DNA of 32,013 nt from an uncultured Clostridia bacterium (GTDB lineage: Bacteria; Bacillota; Clostridia; Christensenellales; CAG-917). The translations under genes and the position numbers were made by a program. Of the stretch, positions 24,564 through 32,013 are shown piece after piece. The DNA is taken from positions 1 through 32,013 of the forward strand of contig CANQNQ010000015.1 of assembly GCA_947625225.1 (NCBI GenBank). The letters run 5' to 3'. Every line of letters begins with the position of its first letter. Position 1 is the stretch's first letter. The notes beneath the pieces are model-generated. The model saw nothing but the letters and a program-made list of their open reading frames with translations. It ran no database searches and was not told the origin of the DNA.

Positions 24564-25868
24564 ATGAAGATAGGTACGGTTTCGCTTGGATGCGACAAAA
24601 ACAGAGTTGACGCCGAAAAGATGCTCGCCCGCCTTGCCAAGGCAGGGCACACCTTCGTGGGCGACGAGGACGACGCGGACGTGATAATTGTCAACACCTG
24701 CGCCTTCATCGACAGCGCCAAGGAGGAGTCCATCGACGAGATACTCTCCGCGGTGGCGGCAAAACAGCGCAAGGCGGGCAAGCGCGTCATTGTGACGGGC
24801 TGCCTCAGCCAGCGTTACGGGGAGCAGCTCAAGGCGGAATTTCCCGAAGTGGACGCATTTTTGGGCTACGCCGACTACGATGACATAGCGGCTACCGTGC
24901 AGAAGGTGACGGCGGGGGACAAGGTGTACAAAAGTTGCGCTTCCGACGCGTTTTATGCGGACAGAGTGCTCACCACGCCCTACCATTACGCCTATCTCAA
25001 GATAGCGGACGGCTGCGACAATCACTGTACATACTGCGCCATCCCCGGCATAAGGGGCGCGTATCGCTCAGAGAGGATGTCCGACTTGCTTGACGAGGCT
25101 AGAAAGCTGAGCGACAGCGGCGTGAGAGAGCTTATACTCGTCGCGCAGGACGTGACGCGTTACGGCGTCGATTTTGACGGCAAACCCCACCTTGCGGAGC
25201 TTGTGAGGGAGCTGGAAAAGCTGGACTTCGATTGGATACGCCTCCTTTACCTCGAGCCTGAGATGGTGGACGACGACCTCATCGCGCTTGTAAAAGAGGA
25301 GCCGAAGGTGGTCAAATATATGGACGTGCCCCTTCAGCACATCGACAGCGGCGTGCTGAAGCGCATGAACAGGCACACCGACGAGGCGTACACCCGCGAC
25401 CTCGTGAAGAGGATAAAGGCGGCAAATATAACGCTCAGGTCCACATTTATATGCGGTTTTCCCGGCGAGAGCGAGGAGGCGTTTGAAAAACTGAAGGCTT
25501 TCGTCGCCGATGGCGAGTTGGACTTTGCGGGATTCTTTGCGTATTCGAGGGAGGAGGGCACCCCTGCGGATCGCATGCGCGGGCATCTGCCCGAAGAGGT
25601 GCGCGAGGAGCGCGCCGCGCAGCTTACAGCCTTGCAACAGAGCGTCATTGAGAGGCGCAACGCCAATCTTGTAGGCAGCAAGCAGACCGTCCTGTACGAC
25701 GGCATAGACTTCGATCGTCAGATGTTTACGGGCAGATGCTCCCGGCAGGCGCCCGACATAGACAACGTCGTGTACTTCACGGGCAACGGACTTGAAATAG
25801 GCAACTTTTACACTGTGGAGATCACAGGCGTCGACGGCATAGATCTTATAGGTAAGGTGACCGAATGA
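24564..25868 (+). CDS. rimO: Ribosomal protein S12 methylthiotransferase RimO
   Basis: RimO adds a methylthio group to an aspartate of ribosomal protein S12 using two 4Fe-4S clusters. In this 434-residue protein the N-terminal UPF0004 domain has Cys10 (SLGCDKN), Cys46 (VNTCAF) and Cys80 (VTGCLSQ), which hold the auxiliary cluster. The radical SAM motif supplies Cys151, Cys155 and Cys158 (CDNHCTYC), followed by AIPGIRGAYRS. A C-terminal TRAM domain fills about 368-434. SLGCDKN and the IRG(A)YRS signature favour RimO over the tRNA enzymes MiaB and MtaB. No strong ribosome binding site precedes ATG, which lies 26 bp after ftsK. The stop overlaps pgsA by ATGA. Confidence 0.94.
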   Translation: MKIGTVSLGCDKNRVDAEKMLARLAKAGHTFVGDEDDADVIIVNTCAFIDSAKEESIDEILSAVAAKQRKAGKRVIVTGCLSQRYGEQLKAEFPEVDAFLGYADYDDIAATVQKVTAGDKVYKSCASDAFYADRVLTTPYHYAYLKIADGCDNHCTYCAIPGIRGAYRSERMSDLLDEARKLSDSGVRELILVAQDVTRYGVDFDGKPHLAELVRELEKLDFDWIRLLYLEPEMVDDDLIALVKEEPKVVKYMDVPLQHIDSGVLKRMNRHTDEAYTRDLVKRIKAANITLRSTFICGFPGESEEAFEKLKAFVADGELDFAGFFAYSREEGTPADRMRGHLPEEVREERAAQLTALQQSVIERRNANLVGSKQTVLYDGIDFDRQMFTGRCSRQAPDIDNVVYFTGNGLEIGNFYTVEITGVDGIDLIGKVTE

Positions 25869-26506
25869 AAATCACACTCGCTACAAAAATAACAATAACG
25901 CGCATGTTGCTGGTCTTTCCGACGGCGGCACTGTATATCGCGGCGCAATTTACGACGGGAGACGTATACATAGCGCTCAAATCCGTCGCGGCGATAATTC
26001 TGGCGCTGGCGTGCGCAACGGACTTTATAGACGGCACAGTCGCGCGCAAGACGCACACCATCACGGATCTTGGCAAGTTTCTCGACCCGCTGGTGGACAA
26101 GATAATCGTCGCGGTGATGCTGTTCCTGTTCGTGGCGTTTGACAACGGGCTTGATTTCGGCGGCAAATTTGCGCACAATTATATCGTTGTGGCGGCTCTG
26201 GGCGGCCTCATAATGATGCGCGAGCTGATGATAGGCACCCTTCGCGCTATAGGCGCAAAGCACGGCACAGTCATCGCGTCGGACATTCTGGGCAAGATAA
26301 AGACGGTCATCATGGACGTCAGCATAGTCGCGCTTACGCTTGCGGATATGCACCTCGTGTTTGTGTACGTGGGCACCATTTTGTTGTATGCGGGCGCGCT
26401 TATGACCATCGTCAGCGGCGCTCACTATATCTTGAAAAACAAGGACGTCATTGCGCGTTCCTCTGCTGTCAATGGCGAACAGCCCGACGGGGAGAGCGAC
26501 AAATGA
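25865..26506 (+). CDS. pgsA: CDP-diacylglycerol-glycerol-3-phosphate phosphatidyltransferase
   Basis: PgsA makes phosphatidylglycerol phosphate, the committed step to anionic phospholipids, in the membrane. The CDP-alcohol phosphotransferase motif is complete: Asp53, Asp56, Gly57, Ala60, Arg61, Gly70, Asp74 and Asp78 (DFIDGTVAR to GKFLDPLVD). About five to six hydrophobic helices span the 213 residues; the tail after about 195 is hydrophilic. The N-terminal TKITITRMLLVFP is typical of PgsA. The gene overlaps rimO upstream and cinA downstream by four bases each, so the three are one translationally coupled unit. Other CDP-alcohol transferases are possible in principle, but context with rimO and cinA favours PgsA. 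Confidence 0.93.
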   Translation: MKITLATKITITRMLLVFPTAALYIAAQFTTGDVYIALKSVAAIILALACATDFIDGTVARKTHTITDLGKFLDPLVDKIIVAVMLFLFVAFDNGLDFGGKFAHNYIVVAALGGLIMMRELMIGTLRAIGAKHGTVIASDILGKIKTVIMDVSIVALTLADMHLVFVYVGTILLYAGALMTIVSGAHYILKNKDVIARSSAVNGEQPDGESDK

Positions 26507-27198
26507 TAAGGGAAGTCGTCAGAGTATGCGGCGCGGACAGGGCGCAGATAGATTCCCGCCTGAGCGCGCTTGATGGTTGCGGCGTAAATTTCAAGGTGGA
26601 TTACAGTTGTTACGACGCCGCCATCGAGATGAGCGGGGAGCTGTCCGCCGTCGCGTTCGGCGAGGTCAGAAACAGGGTGTACGCCGCCTTTGAAAAGGAA
26701 GTGTACTGCGCCTCTGACATCCCGCTTGAAACGCTCGCCGCAAAACTGCTTAAGCTCAACGGTCGCACTCTCGCCGTCGCCGAAAGCCTCACGGGAGGGG
26801 AGATATGCTCCCGCCTGACGTCGGTGCCGGGCATAAGCGAAAATTTTTACGAGGGCGTGGTGTGCTACAACCGCAGATCCAAGATGCGCAGGCTGGGCGT
26901 GTCGCGGGGTACGCTGGCGGACTACGGCGCGGTGAGCAAACAGACCGCAAAGGAGATGGTGGGCGGCTTGCTCAACTCTCCCGTGGACGTGGCGGTGGCA
27001 ACCACAGGGCTTGCCGGTCCCGCCGGCGACGAGGGCAAACCCGTCGGACTTGTGTACATCGCGGTGGGCGGAGGCGATTTCATAGCGGCGTTCGAGAGGC
27101 GCTTCGAGGGTGACCGCAACACCATACGGCACGCCGCCGCAAACGTGGCGCTGTTCTATCTGGTGAAGTACCTGATGGGCGAGATATTCAAGCTGTAA
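26503..27198 (+). CDS. CinA/PncC-type amidase lacking the N-terminal domain
   Basis: This 231-residue protein contains the CinA C-terminal domain (about 73-231), which in other bacteria deamidates nicotinamide mononucleotide to recycle pyridine nucleotides. Its hallmarks are AESLTGGEICSRLTSVPG (93-110), the region around YNRRSKMRRLGV, and TTGLAGPAGDEGKPVGLVYIAVG. Residues 1-72 resemble the small KH-like middle domain of full CinA (VVRVCGADRAQIDSRL). The usual N-terminal molybdopterin-binding-like domain of about 170 residues, present in most Firmicutes CinA proteins just before recA, is missing, and there is no room for it because the start overlaps pgsA. So this is either a natural KH-PncC form or a deletion product that kept the catalytic part. 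Confidence 0.88.
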   Translation: MIREVVRVCGADRAQIDSRLSALDGCGVNFKVDYSCYDAAIEMSGELSAVAFGEVRNRVYAAFEKEVYCASDIPLETLAAKLLKLNGRTLAVAESLTGGEICSRLTSVPGISENFYEGVVCYNRRSKMRRLGVSRGTLADYGAVSKQTAKEMVGGLLNSPVDVAVATTGLAGPAGDEGKPVGLVYIAVGGGDFIAAFERRFEGDRNTIRHAAANVALFYLVKYLMGEIFKL

Positions 27199-27226
27199 AA
27201 AATCTTGCAAAATACCGCAGCGTACC

Positions 27227-27254
27227 TTAAATGGGACATGACATGCGATATAAT
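27227..27254 (+). promoter_or_regulatory. Possible promoter of recA
   Basis: A perfect TATAAT (27249-27254) has a weak -35, TTAAAT (27227-27232), 16 bp upstream. I see no GAAC-N4-GTTC type LexA box between cinA and recA. Confidence 0.45.
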
Positions 27255-27296
27255 ATATATGATAACAAGGGCTTAGCGCCCAAAGGAGTAAATTTT

Positions 27297-28295
27297 ATGG
27301 CAGATAAAGTCAAGACAAGAGAGGAGAGCCTCGCCGACGCGCTGGCTCAAATAGAAAAGCAATTCGGTAAAGGCTCCATAATGCGCTACGGAGACAACGC
27401 CGTGCAAAAGGTGGAGGCGATCTCCACGGGCTGCCTCACGCTGGACATCGCGCTGGGCATAGGCGGCATCCCCAAGGGCAGGATAATCGAGATTTACGGA
27501 CCCGAATCTTCGGGCAAGACCACGGTCGCGCTGCACTGCGTCGCCGAGGTGCAAAAGGCGGGCGGCACTGCGGCGTACATCGACGCGGAGCATGCCATCG
27601 ACCCGTTGTATGCCTCAAATCTTGGCGTTCAGCTTGAAAATCTGTACATATCTCAGCCCGACAACGGCGAGCAGGCGCTGGACATCGTGGAAACGCTGGT
27701 AAGAAGCGGCGCTGTGGACATCATCGTTGTGGACTCCGTCGCGGCGCTTACTCCTCAGGCGGAGATAGACGGCGATATGGGCGACAGCCACGTCGGCTTG
27801 CAGGCAAGGCTTATGTCGCAGGCGCTAAGAAAGTTGACCGCGGTCACCTCCAAAAGCAAGTGCACCATCATCTTCATCAACCAGCTGCGTGAAAAGGTGG
27901 GCGTCGTGTACGGCAATCCCGAGACCACGACGGGCGGCAAGGCGCTCAAATTCTATGCGTCCGTGCGCATCGACATCCGCAGGAAGGATACCGTCAAGGA
28001 CGGCGGAGACGTCATAGGCAATCACGTCGCCGCAAAGATAGTCAAAAACAAAGTCGCGCCCCCCTTCAAAGTCGCGGAGTTTGACATAATGTACGGCAAG
28101 GGCATCTCCAACATCGCGTGCGTGCTGGACCTCGCTACCGATGCGGGCATCGTGCAAAAGAGCGGCAGCTGGTTCAGCTACAACGACGAGAAGATAGGCC
28201 AGGGCAGGGACAAGACCATCGCCTTCCTTGAGCAAAATCCCGAGATATTTGCCGAGATAGACGACAAAATTCGCGAAAAATACGATATGAAGTGA
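27297..28295 (+). CDS. recA: Recombinase RecA
   Basis: RecA forms filaments on single-stranded DNA, pairs homologous strands and triggers LexA self-cleavage. The 332-residue protein starts at ATG 27297, nine bases after AAAGGAG; an in-frame ATG at 27231 lies upstream of the -10 and the ribosome binding site. Walker A is GPESSGKTT, Walker B is [12 protein letters not shown], and loop 2 lies around [30 protein letters not shown] with the intact Gln that couples ATP to DNA binding. The C-terminal acidic tail is short. It follows cinA, as in most Firmicutes; no recX lies beside it. Confidence 0.98.
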   Translation: MADKVKTREESLADALAQIEKQFGKGSIMRYGDNAVQKVEAISTGCLTLDIALGIGGIPKGRIIEIYGPESSGKTTVALHCVAEVQKAGGTAAYIDAEHAIDPLYASNLGVQLENLYISQPDNGEQALDIVETLVRSGAVDIIVVDSVAALTPQAEIDGDMGDSHVGLQARLMSQALRKLTAVTSKSKCTIIFINQLREKVGVVYGNPETTTGGKALKFYASVRIDIRRKDTVKDGGDVIGNHVAAKIVKNKVAPPFKVAEFDIMYGKGISNIACVLDLATDAGIVQKSGSWFSYNDEKIGQGRDKTIAFLEQNPEIFAEIDDKIREKYDMK

Positions 28296-28394
28296 CGTTG
28301 GTTTGCCGTCGCGCATATCGAACTATCGCAAAAAGACAACTTTACAAGTCGATTTTTGGCATATAAAGTCGCGTTTTTGACACATATCATATGC

Positions 28395-28429
28395 AATTGC
28401 CATCCGCATGCCGGGCGGCAATTATTTTT
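28395..28429 (+). terminator. Terminator after recA
   Basis: AATTGCC (28395-28401) pairs with GGCAATT (28417-28423); the 15-base interior can form a further short C-G helix. ATTTTTA follows. Its upstream flank (28296-28394) shows no gene. Confidence 0.7.
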
Positions 28430-28449
28430 ATTTTGCATTGTTCAAGGCG

Positions 28450-28478
28450 TTGACTTTATACATAAAAAGGTATATACT
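28450..28478 (+). promoter_or_regulatory. Strong promoter of rny with a long leader
   Basis: TTGACT (28450-28455) and TATACT (28473-28478) are 17 bp apart. The start near 28485 leaves a leader of about 155 nt before rny. The leader contains ATTGTT-GAG-AACAAT (28497-28511), a repeated AATTGTTG (28496-28503 and 28527-28534) and a GC-rich segment. No gene is visible between recA and rny. Confidence 0.8.
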
Positions 28479-28640
28479 ATTTAAGACAAGACTGTAATTG
28501 TTGAGAACAATATAATATATATATTTAATTGTTGTATATGCGCGCATTTGCGCTCGCGTCGGACGGGCACGCGCAAAAATATTTGAATTTTATATTTGCG
28601 TTTTCATGGTTAGGTTTTGATTATATAAATGGAGGTCCTT

Positions 28641-30266
28641 ATGACCGTATTTGGAAGCGTATTGATTTGCGCGCTCTCGAGCGGCGGTATTGCTGGCCTT
28701 GCGATCGGAATGGTCGCGGTGGGCGCCGCCATAGTGGCCGCAGCGTTTTTGGTGTATGTCAAGTCGTCAAAAAACAAGCTGAGCCATGCGGGAGACGAGG
28801 CAAAAAGAATCATCGAAGAAGCAAAACTTGAAGCAAAAACAATCAGACAGGACGGCTTGTTGGAAGCCAAGGAACAAATGAACAAGATGCGCGTTGATTT
28901 CGAGCACGAAACCAAGGAGCGCAAGCAGGAATGGCAACGTACAGAAAACAGACTCTCTCAAAAGGAATCCGCTCTTGACAAACGCGAGGAGCAGCTCACC
29001 AAAAAGGACGCCGCTCTCGACAAGAAGATAGAGGACGCCGAAAAGGCAAACAAACAGATCGAGGAAACCAAGGAAAGGCTGAAAAACATCGAGGCGGAAC
29101 TTGCCGGCGCACAACAAAAGGTGGAGGCGGAGCTTGAAAGAGTGGCCTCTATGACCAAGGAGGAGGCCGCGCAGGAACTCAAAACCGCGCTGCTTGACGA
29201 CGTCAAAAAGGACGCCGCTCAGGACGCAAAGCGTTTGATCGCCGAAAGCAAAGAGAACGCCGTAAAGGAAGCGCAGAACATCATTTCTCAGGCGATACAA
29301 CGCTGCGCCGCAGACCACGCTACTGAAAACACCGTGTCCGTCGTGGCGCTGCCCAACGACGAGATGAAGGGCAGGATAATAGGCAGGATGGGCAGAAACA
29401 TCCGCGCGCTTGAAAGCGCAACGGGCGTTGACCTCATCATCGACGACACGCCCGACGTTATCACGCTGTCCAGCTTCGATCCCGTCAGGCGCGAGATCGC
29501 GCGAATTACGCTTGAAAAGCTGATAACCGACGGCCGCATCCATCCCGCTCGCATAGAGGAGATGGTGGACAAGGTGAGGCGCGAAGTCGAGGCGGGCATA
29601 AAGGAAGCGGGCGAGGACGCCGCCATGGAAGTGGGCGTGCACGGCTTGCATCCCGAGATAATCAAGACGCTTGGCAGACTCAAGTACCGCACCAGCTACG
29701 GGCAGAATGTGCTCAAACACTCCATCGAAGTGGCTTCGCTTGCCGCAATAATGGCGACGGAGCTTGGCATCGACAACAAGGTCGCAAAGCGCGCCGGTCT
29801 GCTGCACGACATAGGCAAGGCAGTCGACCACGAGCTTGAAGGCACGCACATCCAGCTTGGCGTGGACATCGCAAAGAGATACCGCGAAAGCAACGAGGTC
29901 ATCCACGCGATAGCCGCTCACCACAACGATATCGAGCCTCAGACCATAGACGCAGTGCTTGTTCAGGCGGCGGACGCCATATCCAGCGCGCGCCCCGGCG
30001 CAAGACGCGAAACGCTTGAAAACTACGTCAAGCGCATAGAGAAGCTGGAGGAGATCGCCAAGTCCTTCGCGGGCGTGGATCAGACTTTCGCCGTGCAGGC
30101 GGGTAGGGAAATACGCGTCATCGTCAAGCCCGAACAGGTCAACGACGCCAACACCGTGTTCCTCGCCAAGGAGATAGCCGCCAAGCTCGAAAACGAGTTG
30201 GAGTATCCCGGTCAGATCAAAGTCAACGTCATCCGCGAAGTGCGCGGAGTTGTGTACGCAAAATAA
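28641..30266 (+). CDS. rny: Ribonuclease Y
   Basis: RNase Y is the membrane-anchored endonuclease that starts decay of most mRNAs in Firmicutes. The 541-residue protein has an N-terminal transmembrane segment (about 5-41), a long charged coiled coil (about 45-225, rich in Glu, Lys and Ala), a KH domain (about 230-290, [15 protein letters not shown]) and an HD domain with His389-Asp390 ([12 protein letters not shown]) and the later [12 protein letters not shown] chose ATG 28641, since GGAGG at 28631-28635 sits five bases upstream; the in-frame ATG at 28629 overlaps that ribosome binding site. Bacillus RNase Y has about 520 residues. It lies after recA, as in most Clostridia. Confidence 0.96.
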   Translation: MTVFGSVLICALSSGGIAGLAIGMVAVGAAIVAAAFLVYVKSSKNKLSHAGDEAKRIIEEAKLEAKTIRQDGLLEAKEQMNKMRVDFEHETKERKQEWQRTENRLSQKESALDKREEQLTKKDAALDKKIEDAEKANKQIEETKERLKNIEAELAGAQQKVEAELERVASMTKEEAAQELKTALLDDVKKDAAQDAKRLIAESKENAVKEAQNIISQAIQRCAADHATENTVSVVALPNDEMKGRIIGRMGRNIRALESATGVDLIIDDTPDVITLSSFDPVRREIARITLEKLITDGRIHPARIEEMVDKVRREVEAGIKEAGEDAAMEVGVHGLHPEIIKTLGRLKYRTSYGQNVLKHSIEVASLAAIMATELGIDNKVAKRAGLLHDIGKAVDHELEGTHIQLGVDIAKRYRESNEVIHAIAAHHNDIEPQTIDAVLVQAADAISSARPGARRETLENYVKRIEKLEEIAKSFAGVDQTFAVQAGREIRVIVKPEQVNDANTVFLAKEIAAKLENELEYPGQIKVNVIREVRGVVYAK

Positions 30267-30290
30267 ACTTTATATAAATCGGAGATCATT

Positions 30291-31001
30291 ATGGACGGTG
30301 AAATCAACAGCGAAATGGTAAAGACTGCCGCTCAGCTTAAGGCGATAGAGCGCGCAGCGCAGATCATTGATGACACCTACGAGGCAGTGCTCGCAAGCGT
30401 CAAGGAGGGCGACTCCGAGAAGGATATTGCCGATTTTATTGAGGAGTTTGTGCTCATGCAGGGCGCAAGCGGACTGTCCTTCGACACCATAGTCGCGTTT
30501 GCGGAGGGCGGCGCGGAACCTCACCACGTCCCCACCGACAAAAAGCTTGAAAAAGGCATGCTGGTCACAATTGACATGGGCGCTGTCTACGACGGATTCT
30601 GCTCCGACTTCACCCGCACCTTTGCATTCGGCGAGATAAGCGACAAGCAGCGCGAAGTGTACGACATAGTGTACAACGCGCAAAAGCTGGGCATTGCGGC
30701 AACCAAGGTCGGCGTCAATTGCGCAAATCTCGACGCCGTCTGCCGCGATTACATTGCGCAGCACGGCTACGGCGACAAGTTTATCCACACCACCGGCCAC
30801 GGCGTAGGCAAGCTGATCCACGAGGCGCCCCGCATCGGCAAGGGCAGCGAGGAGACTCTCGCCAAAAATATGGTCATCACCATAGAGCCGGGCATCTACA
30901 TCGCGGGCGAGATGGGCGTGCGCATTGAGGATATGGTCATAGTGGGCAAAAAAGGCCCCGTCAGCCGCATCCCCACCGAGTTGATAATTGTCAACAGATA
31001 A
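30291..31001 (+). CDS. M24B aminopeptidase P-like enzyme, catalytic domain only
   Basis: This 236-residue pita-bread metallopeptidase would remove N-terminal residues, probably before proline. All five metal ligands are present: Asp95 and Asp106 (TIDMGAVYDGFCSDFTRTF), His170 (TTGHGVGKLIHE), Glu199 (TIEPGIY) and Glu213 (RIEDMV); His79 (PHHVP) fits the substrate-binding histidine. Motif style is that of Xaa-Pro peptidases (PepP/YqhT), which usually have about 350 residues with an N-terminal creatinase-like domain. Here that domain is absent: the protein begins at the linker helix (AAQLKAIERAAQIID). GGAGAT at 30281 supports the ATG. Position directly before efp is the normal place for YqhT. The loss resembles a methionine aminopeptidase layout, but the motifs do not. 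Confidence 0.87.
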   Translation: MDGEINSEMVKTAAQLKAIERAAQIIDDTYEAVLASVKEGDSEKDIADFIEEFVLMQGASGLSFDTIVAFAEGGAEPHHVPTDKKLEKGMLVTIDMGAVYDGFCSDFTRTFAFGEISDKQREVYDIVYNAQKLGIAATKVGVNCANLDAVCRDYIAQHGYGDKFIHTTGHGVGKLIHEAPRIGKGSEETLAKNMVITIEPGIYIAGEMGVRIEDMVIVGKKGPVSRIPTELIIVNR

Positions 31002-31004
31002 GGC

Positions 31005-31033
31005 TTGCATAGCGCGACATATTTTGATACAAT
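31005..31033 (+). promoter_or_regulatory. Promoter of efp
   Basis: TTGCAT (31005-31010) and TACAAT (31028-31033) are 17 bp apart. The transcript would start near 31040, at the foot of a hairpin (31039-31044 with 31050-31055, loop GTCAG), which could protect the 5' end of the mRNA. Confidence 0.7.
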
Positions 31034-31086
31034 AACAGTCGGGGGTCAGCCCCGATAGTTCAAATTTACATTCAGGAGAGTATATT

Positions 31087-31650
31087 ATGGCACAAGTTAT
31101 GGCTGGCGATCTGAGGAAAGGCGTTACCTTCCTCTACGATGGCAACAAAATCATGACAGTGGTCGACTTCCTGCACGTCAAACCCGGCAAGGGCGCCGCT
31201 TTCGTCCGCATGAAGATGAAAAACGTCGTCACCGGCGCAGTGCTTGAACAGACCTTCAACCCCACCGAAAAATTCGAGCTGGCTCACATCGAGACCAAGA
31301 CGATGGAGTACCTCTACAATGACGGCGAGTTTTACTACTTTATGGACGACGAGTACAACCAGATCCCCCTCAACCATTCGCAGGTGGAGGACGCGCTAAA
31401 CTTCGTCAAGGAAAACATGCAGGTCACAATGAAGTTCTTCCAGGGTCAGCCCTTCTCCGTTGAGCCGCCAAACTTTGTGGAGCTGCTCATCACCATCTGC
31501 GAGCCCGCCGTTGCCGGCAACACCGCCACCAACGCCACCAAGCCCGCTACCGTCGAGACCGGCTACGAGTTGCAGGTGCCCATGTTTGTCAATGAGGGCG
31601 ATACGATAAGGATAGATACGCGCACCGGCGAGTACATGTCCCGCGTCTGA
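31087..31650 (+). CDS. efp: Translation elongation factor P
   Basis: EF-P enters stalled ribosomes at the E site and helps form peptide bonds at polyproline stretches. The 187-residue length is standard. Domain I carries the tip loop [10 protein letters not shown], where Lys35 matches the lysine modified in many species; domains II and III end in the family's GEYMSRV. AGGAG before ATG at 31087 supports the start. The M24 peptidase gene upstream is its usual Firmicutes neighbour. The stop codon at 31648-31650 is also the first three bases of a long inverted-repeat element. Confidence 0.98.
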   Translation: MAQVMAGDLRKGVTFLYDGNKIMTVVDFLHVKPGKGAAFVRMKMKNVVTGAVLEQTFNPTEKFELAHIETKTMEYLYNDGEFYYFMDDEYNQIPLNHSQVEDALNFVKENMQVTMKFFQGQPFSVEPPNFVELLITICEPAVAGNTATNATKPATVETGYELQVPMFVNEGDTIRIDTRTGEYMSRV

Positions 31651-31817
31651 GGGCACTATTTGTCGAAATACTTTGTCAGAGCCGTCTGCTCAACAAGTCT
31701 ATTTTACTTGGGGTCCCCGAAGAATTGAGCGAAGCGAAATTTTTGGGGTTGAAATAAGTACACTAGGCTTGTTTTTCAGACGGCTCTTTCTCGTATTTCA
31801 TCCAAATATTGCCCTCA
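31648..31817. repeat. 170-bp nested palindromic element starting at the efp stop codon
   Basis: The two ends are inverted copies: TGAGGGCA-C-TATTTG (31648-31662) against the complement of CAAATA-T-TGCCCTCA (31803-31817). Further in, GAAATAC is shared in the same inverted order, then AGAGCCGTCTG (31678-31688) matches CAGACGGCTCT (31777-31787) perfectly, then CAAG-N-CTA. The centre holds CCCCGAAGAA opposite a TTTTTGGGG stretch around GAGCGAAGC. The whole could fold into one long interrupted hairpin. No transposase or open frame lies inside. It resembles a MITE or a large REP-like element and may double as the efp terminator. Confidence 0.8.
31685..31771. repeat. 87-bp direct repeat, copy 1 (core of the palindromic element)
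   Basis: Identical to 31927-32013 except for one base (CAACAAG here, CAATAAG there). It corresponds to the central part of the palindromic element. Confidence 0.93.
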
Positions 31818-31926
31818 GAAAGTCGATATAAATGGTTGTAATCTTTGTTCGCGCGCGGGACGTTTTCGCGCTATGGAGCCAAATATAGCCCTCAGATTTT
31901 TAGTTTTTAGTTTCGGCTAAGCGCAA

Positions 31927-32013
31927 TCTGCTCAATAAGTCTATTTTACTTGGGGTCCCCGAAGAATTGAGCGAAGCGAAATTTTTGGGGTTGAAATAAG
32001 TACACTAGGCTTG
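31927..32013. repeat. 87-bp direct repeat, copy 2, cut by the window end
   Basis: Second copy of the element core, starting 242 bp after the first; it very likely continues beyond the window. The DNA between the copies (31818-31926) holds no gene but contains CCAAATA-A/T-GCCCTCAGA at 31879-31896, a second version of the right end at 31802-31819. Confidence 0.93.

Noticed and set aside
27231..27296. 22-codon N-terminal extension of RecA
   Set aside because: It contains the TATAAT element and the ribosome binding site, and RecA proteins begin near the chosen methionine.

Overview
The window reads as chromosomal housekeeping DNA from a bacterium of the Firmicutes, most likely an uncultured member of the Clostridia. 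The reasons are gene order and content: tgt-yajC-(TIGR04086 membrane protein)-secD-secF-recJ-rel-MBL-hemZ, rpsO-pnp-ylxY-M16 peptidase-ftsK, rimO-pgsA-cinA-recA-rny and M24 peptidase-efp are all strings familiar from that group. Shine-Dalgarno sites are mostly strong AGGAGG-like, promoters are sigma-A-like, and many gene pairs share a 4-base ATGA overlap. Coding DNA is moderately GC-rich and intergenic DNA is AT-rich.

Layout. 1-435: two near-identical 131-bp tandem repeats, a partial third copy and an AT-rich control region. 436-980: a RelB/DinJ-YafQ toxin-antitoxin pair. 1077-6000: tgt, yajC and the Sec accessory genes secD and secF, with a TIGR04086-like membrane gene on the opposite strand between yajC and secD. 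6118-12684: recJ, bifunctional (p)ppGpp synthetase/hydrolase, a metallo-beta-lactamase-fold hydrolase and hemZ. 12685-15600: an accessory insert in which a small XRE repressor faces a 775-residue membrane protein with two N-terminal zinc ribbons; their shared control region holds two copies of a perfect 7-5-7 palindrome exactly 30 bp apart. 15688-18320: rpsO, with a leader that can fold as an S15-type three-way junction, and pnp. 18477-20516: a YlxY-type deacetylase-like protein and a divergent M16 peptidase. 20764-28295: ftsK, rimO, pgsA, a shortened cinA and recA. 28450-31650: rny, a single-domain M24 peptidase and efp. 31648-32013: a roughly 170-bp nested palindrome beginning at the efp stop codon, and the left part of a second copy at the window edge.

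How the genes work together. SecD, SecF and YajC are partners of the SecYEG translocon. RNase Y and PNPase are the core of Firmicutes mRNA decay. RecA and RecJ serve recombination and repair, and FtsK segregates chromosomes. Tgt, RimO, EF-P and S15 act on tRNA, ribosome and translation, and Rel links translation to starvation signalling.

Departures from the textbook neighbourhoods are: two single genes flipped in otherwise collinear blocks (TIGR04086 and ylxY); no scfA/scfB, apt, dtd or recX where relatives often carry them; CinA and the M24 peptidase each reduced to their catalytic part; and a coding minisatellite in the long FtsK linker. The best candidates for something undescribed are the XRE/zinc-ribbon membrane protein module and the palindromic element behind efp. 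Starts were chosen from ribosome binding sites and family alignment from memory; no database search was possible.
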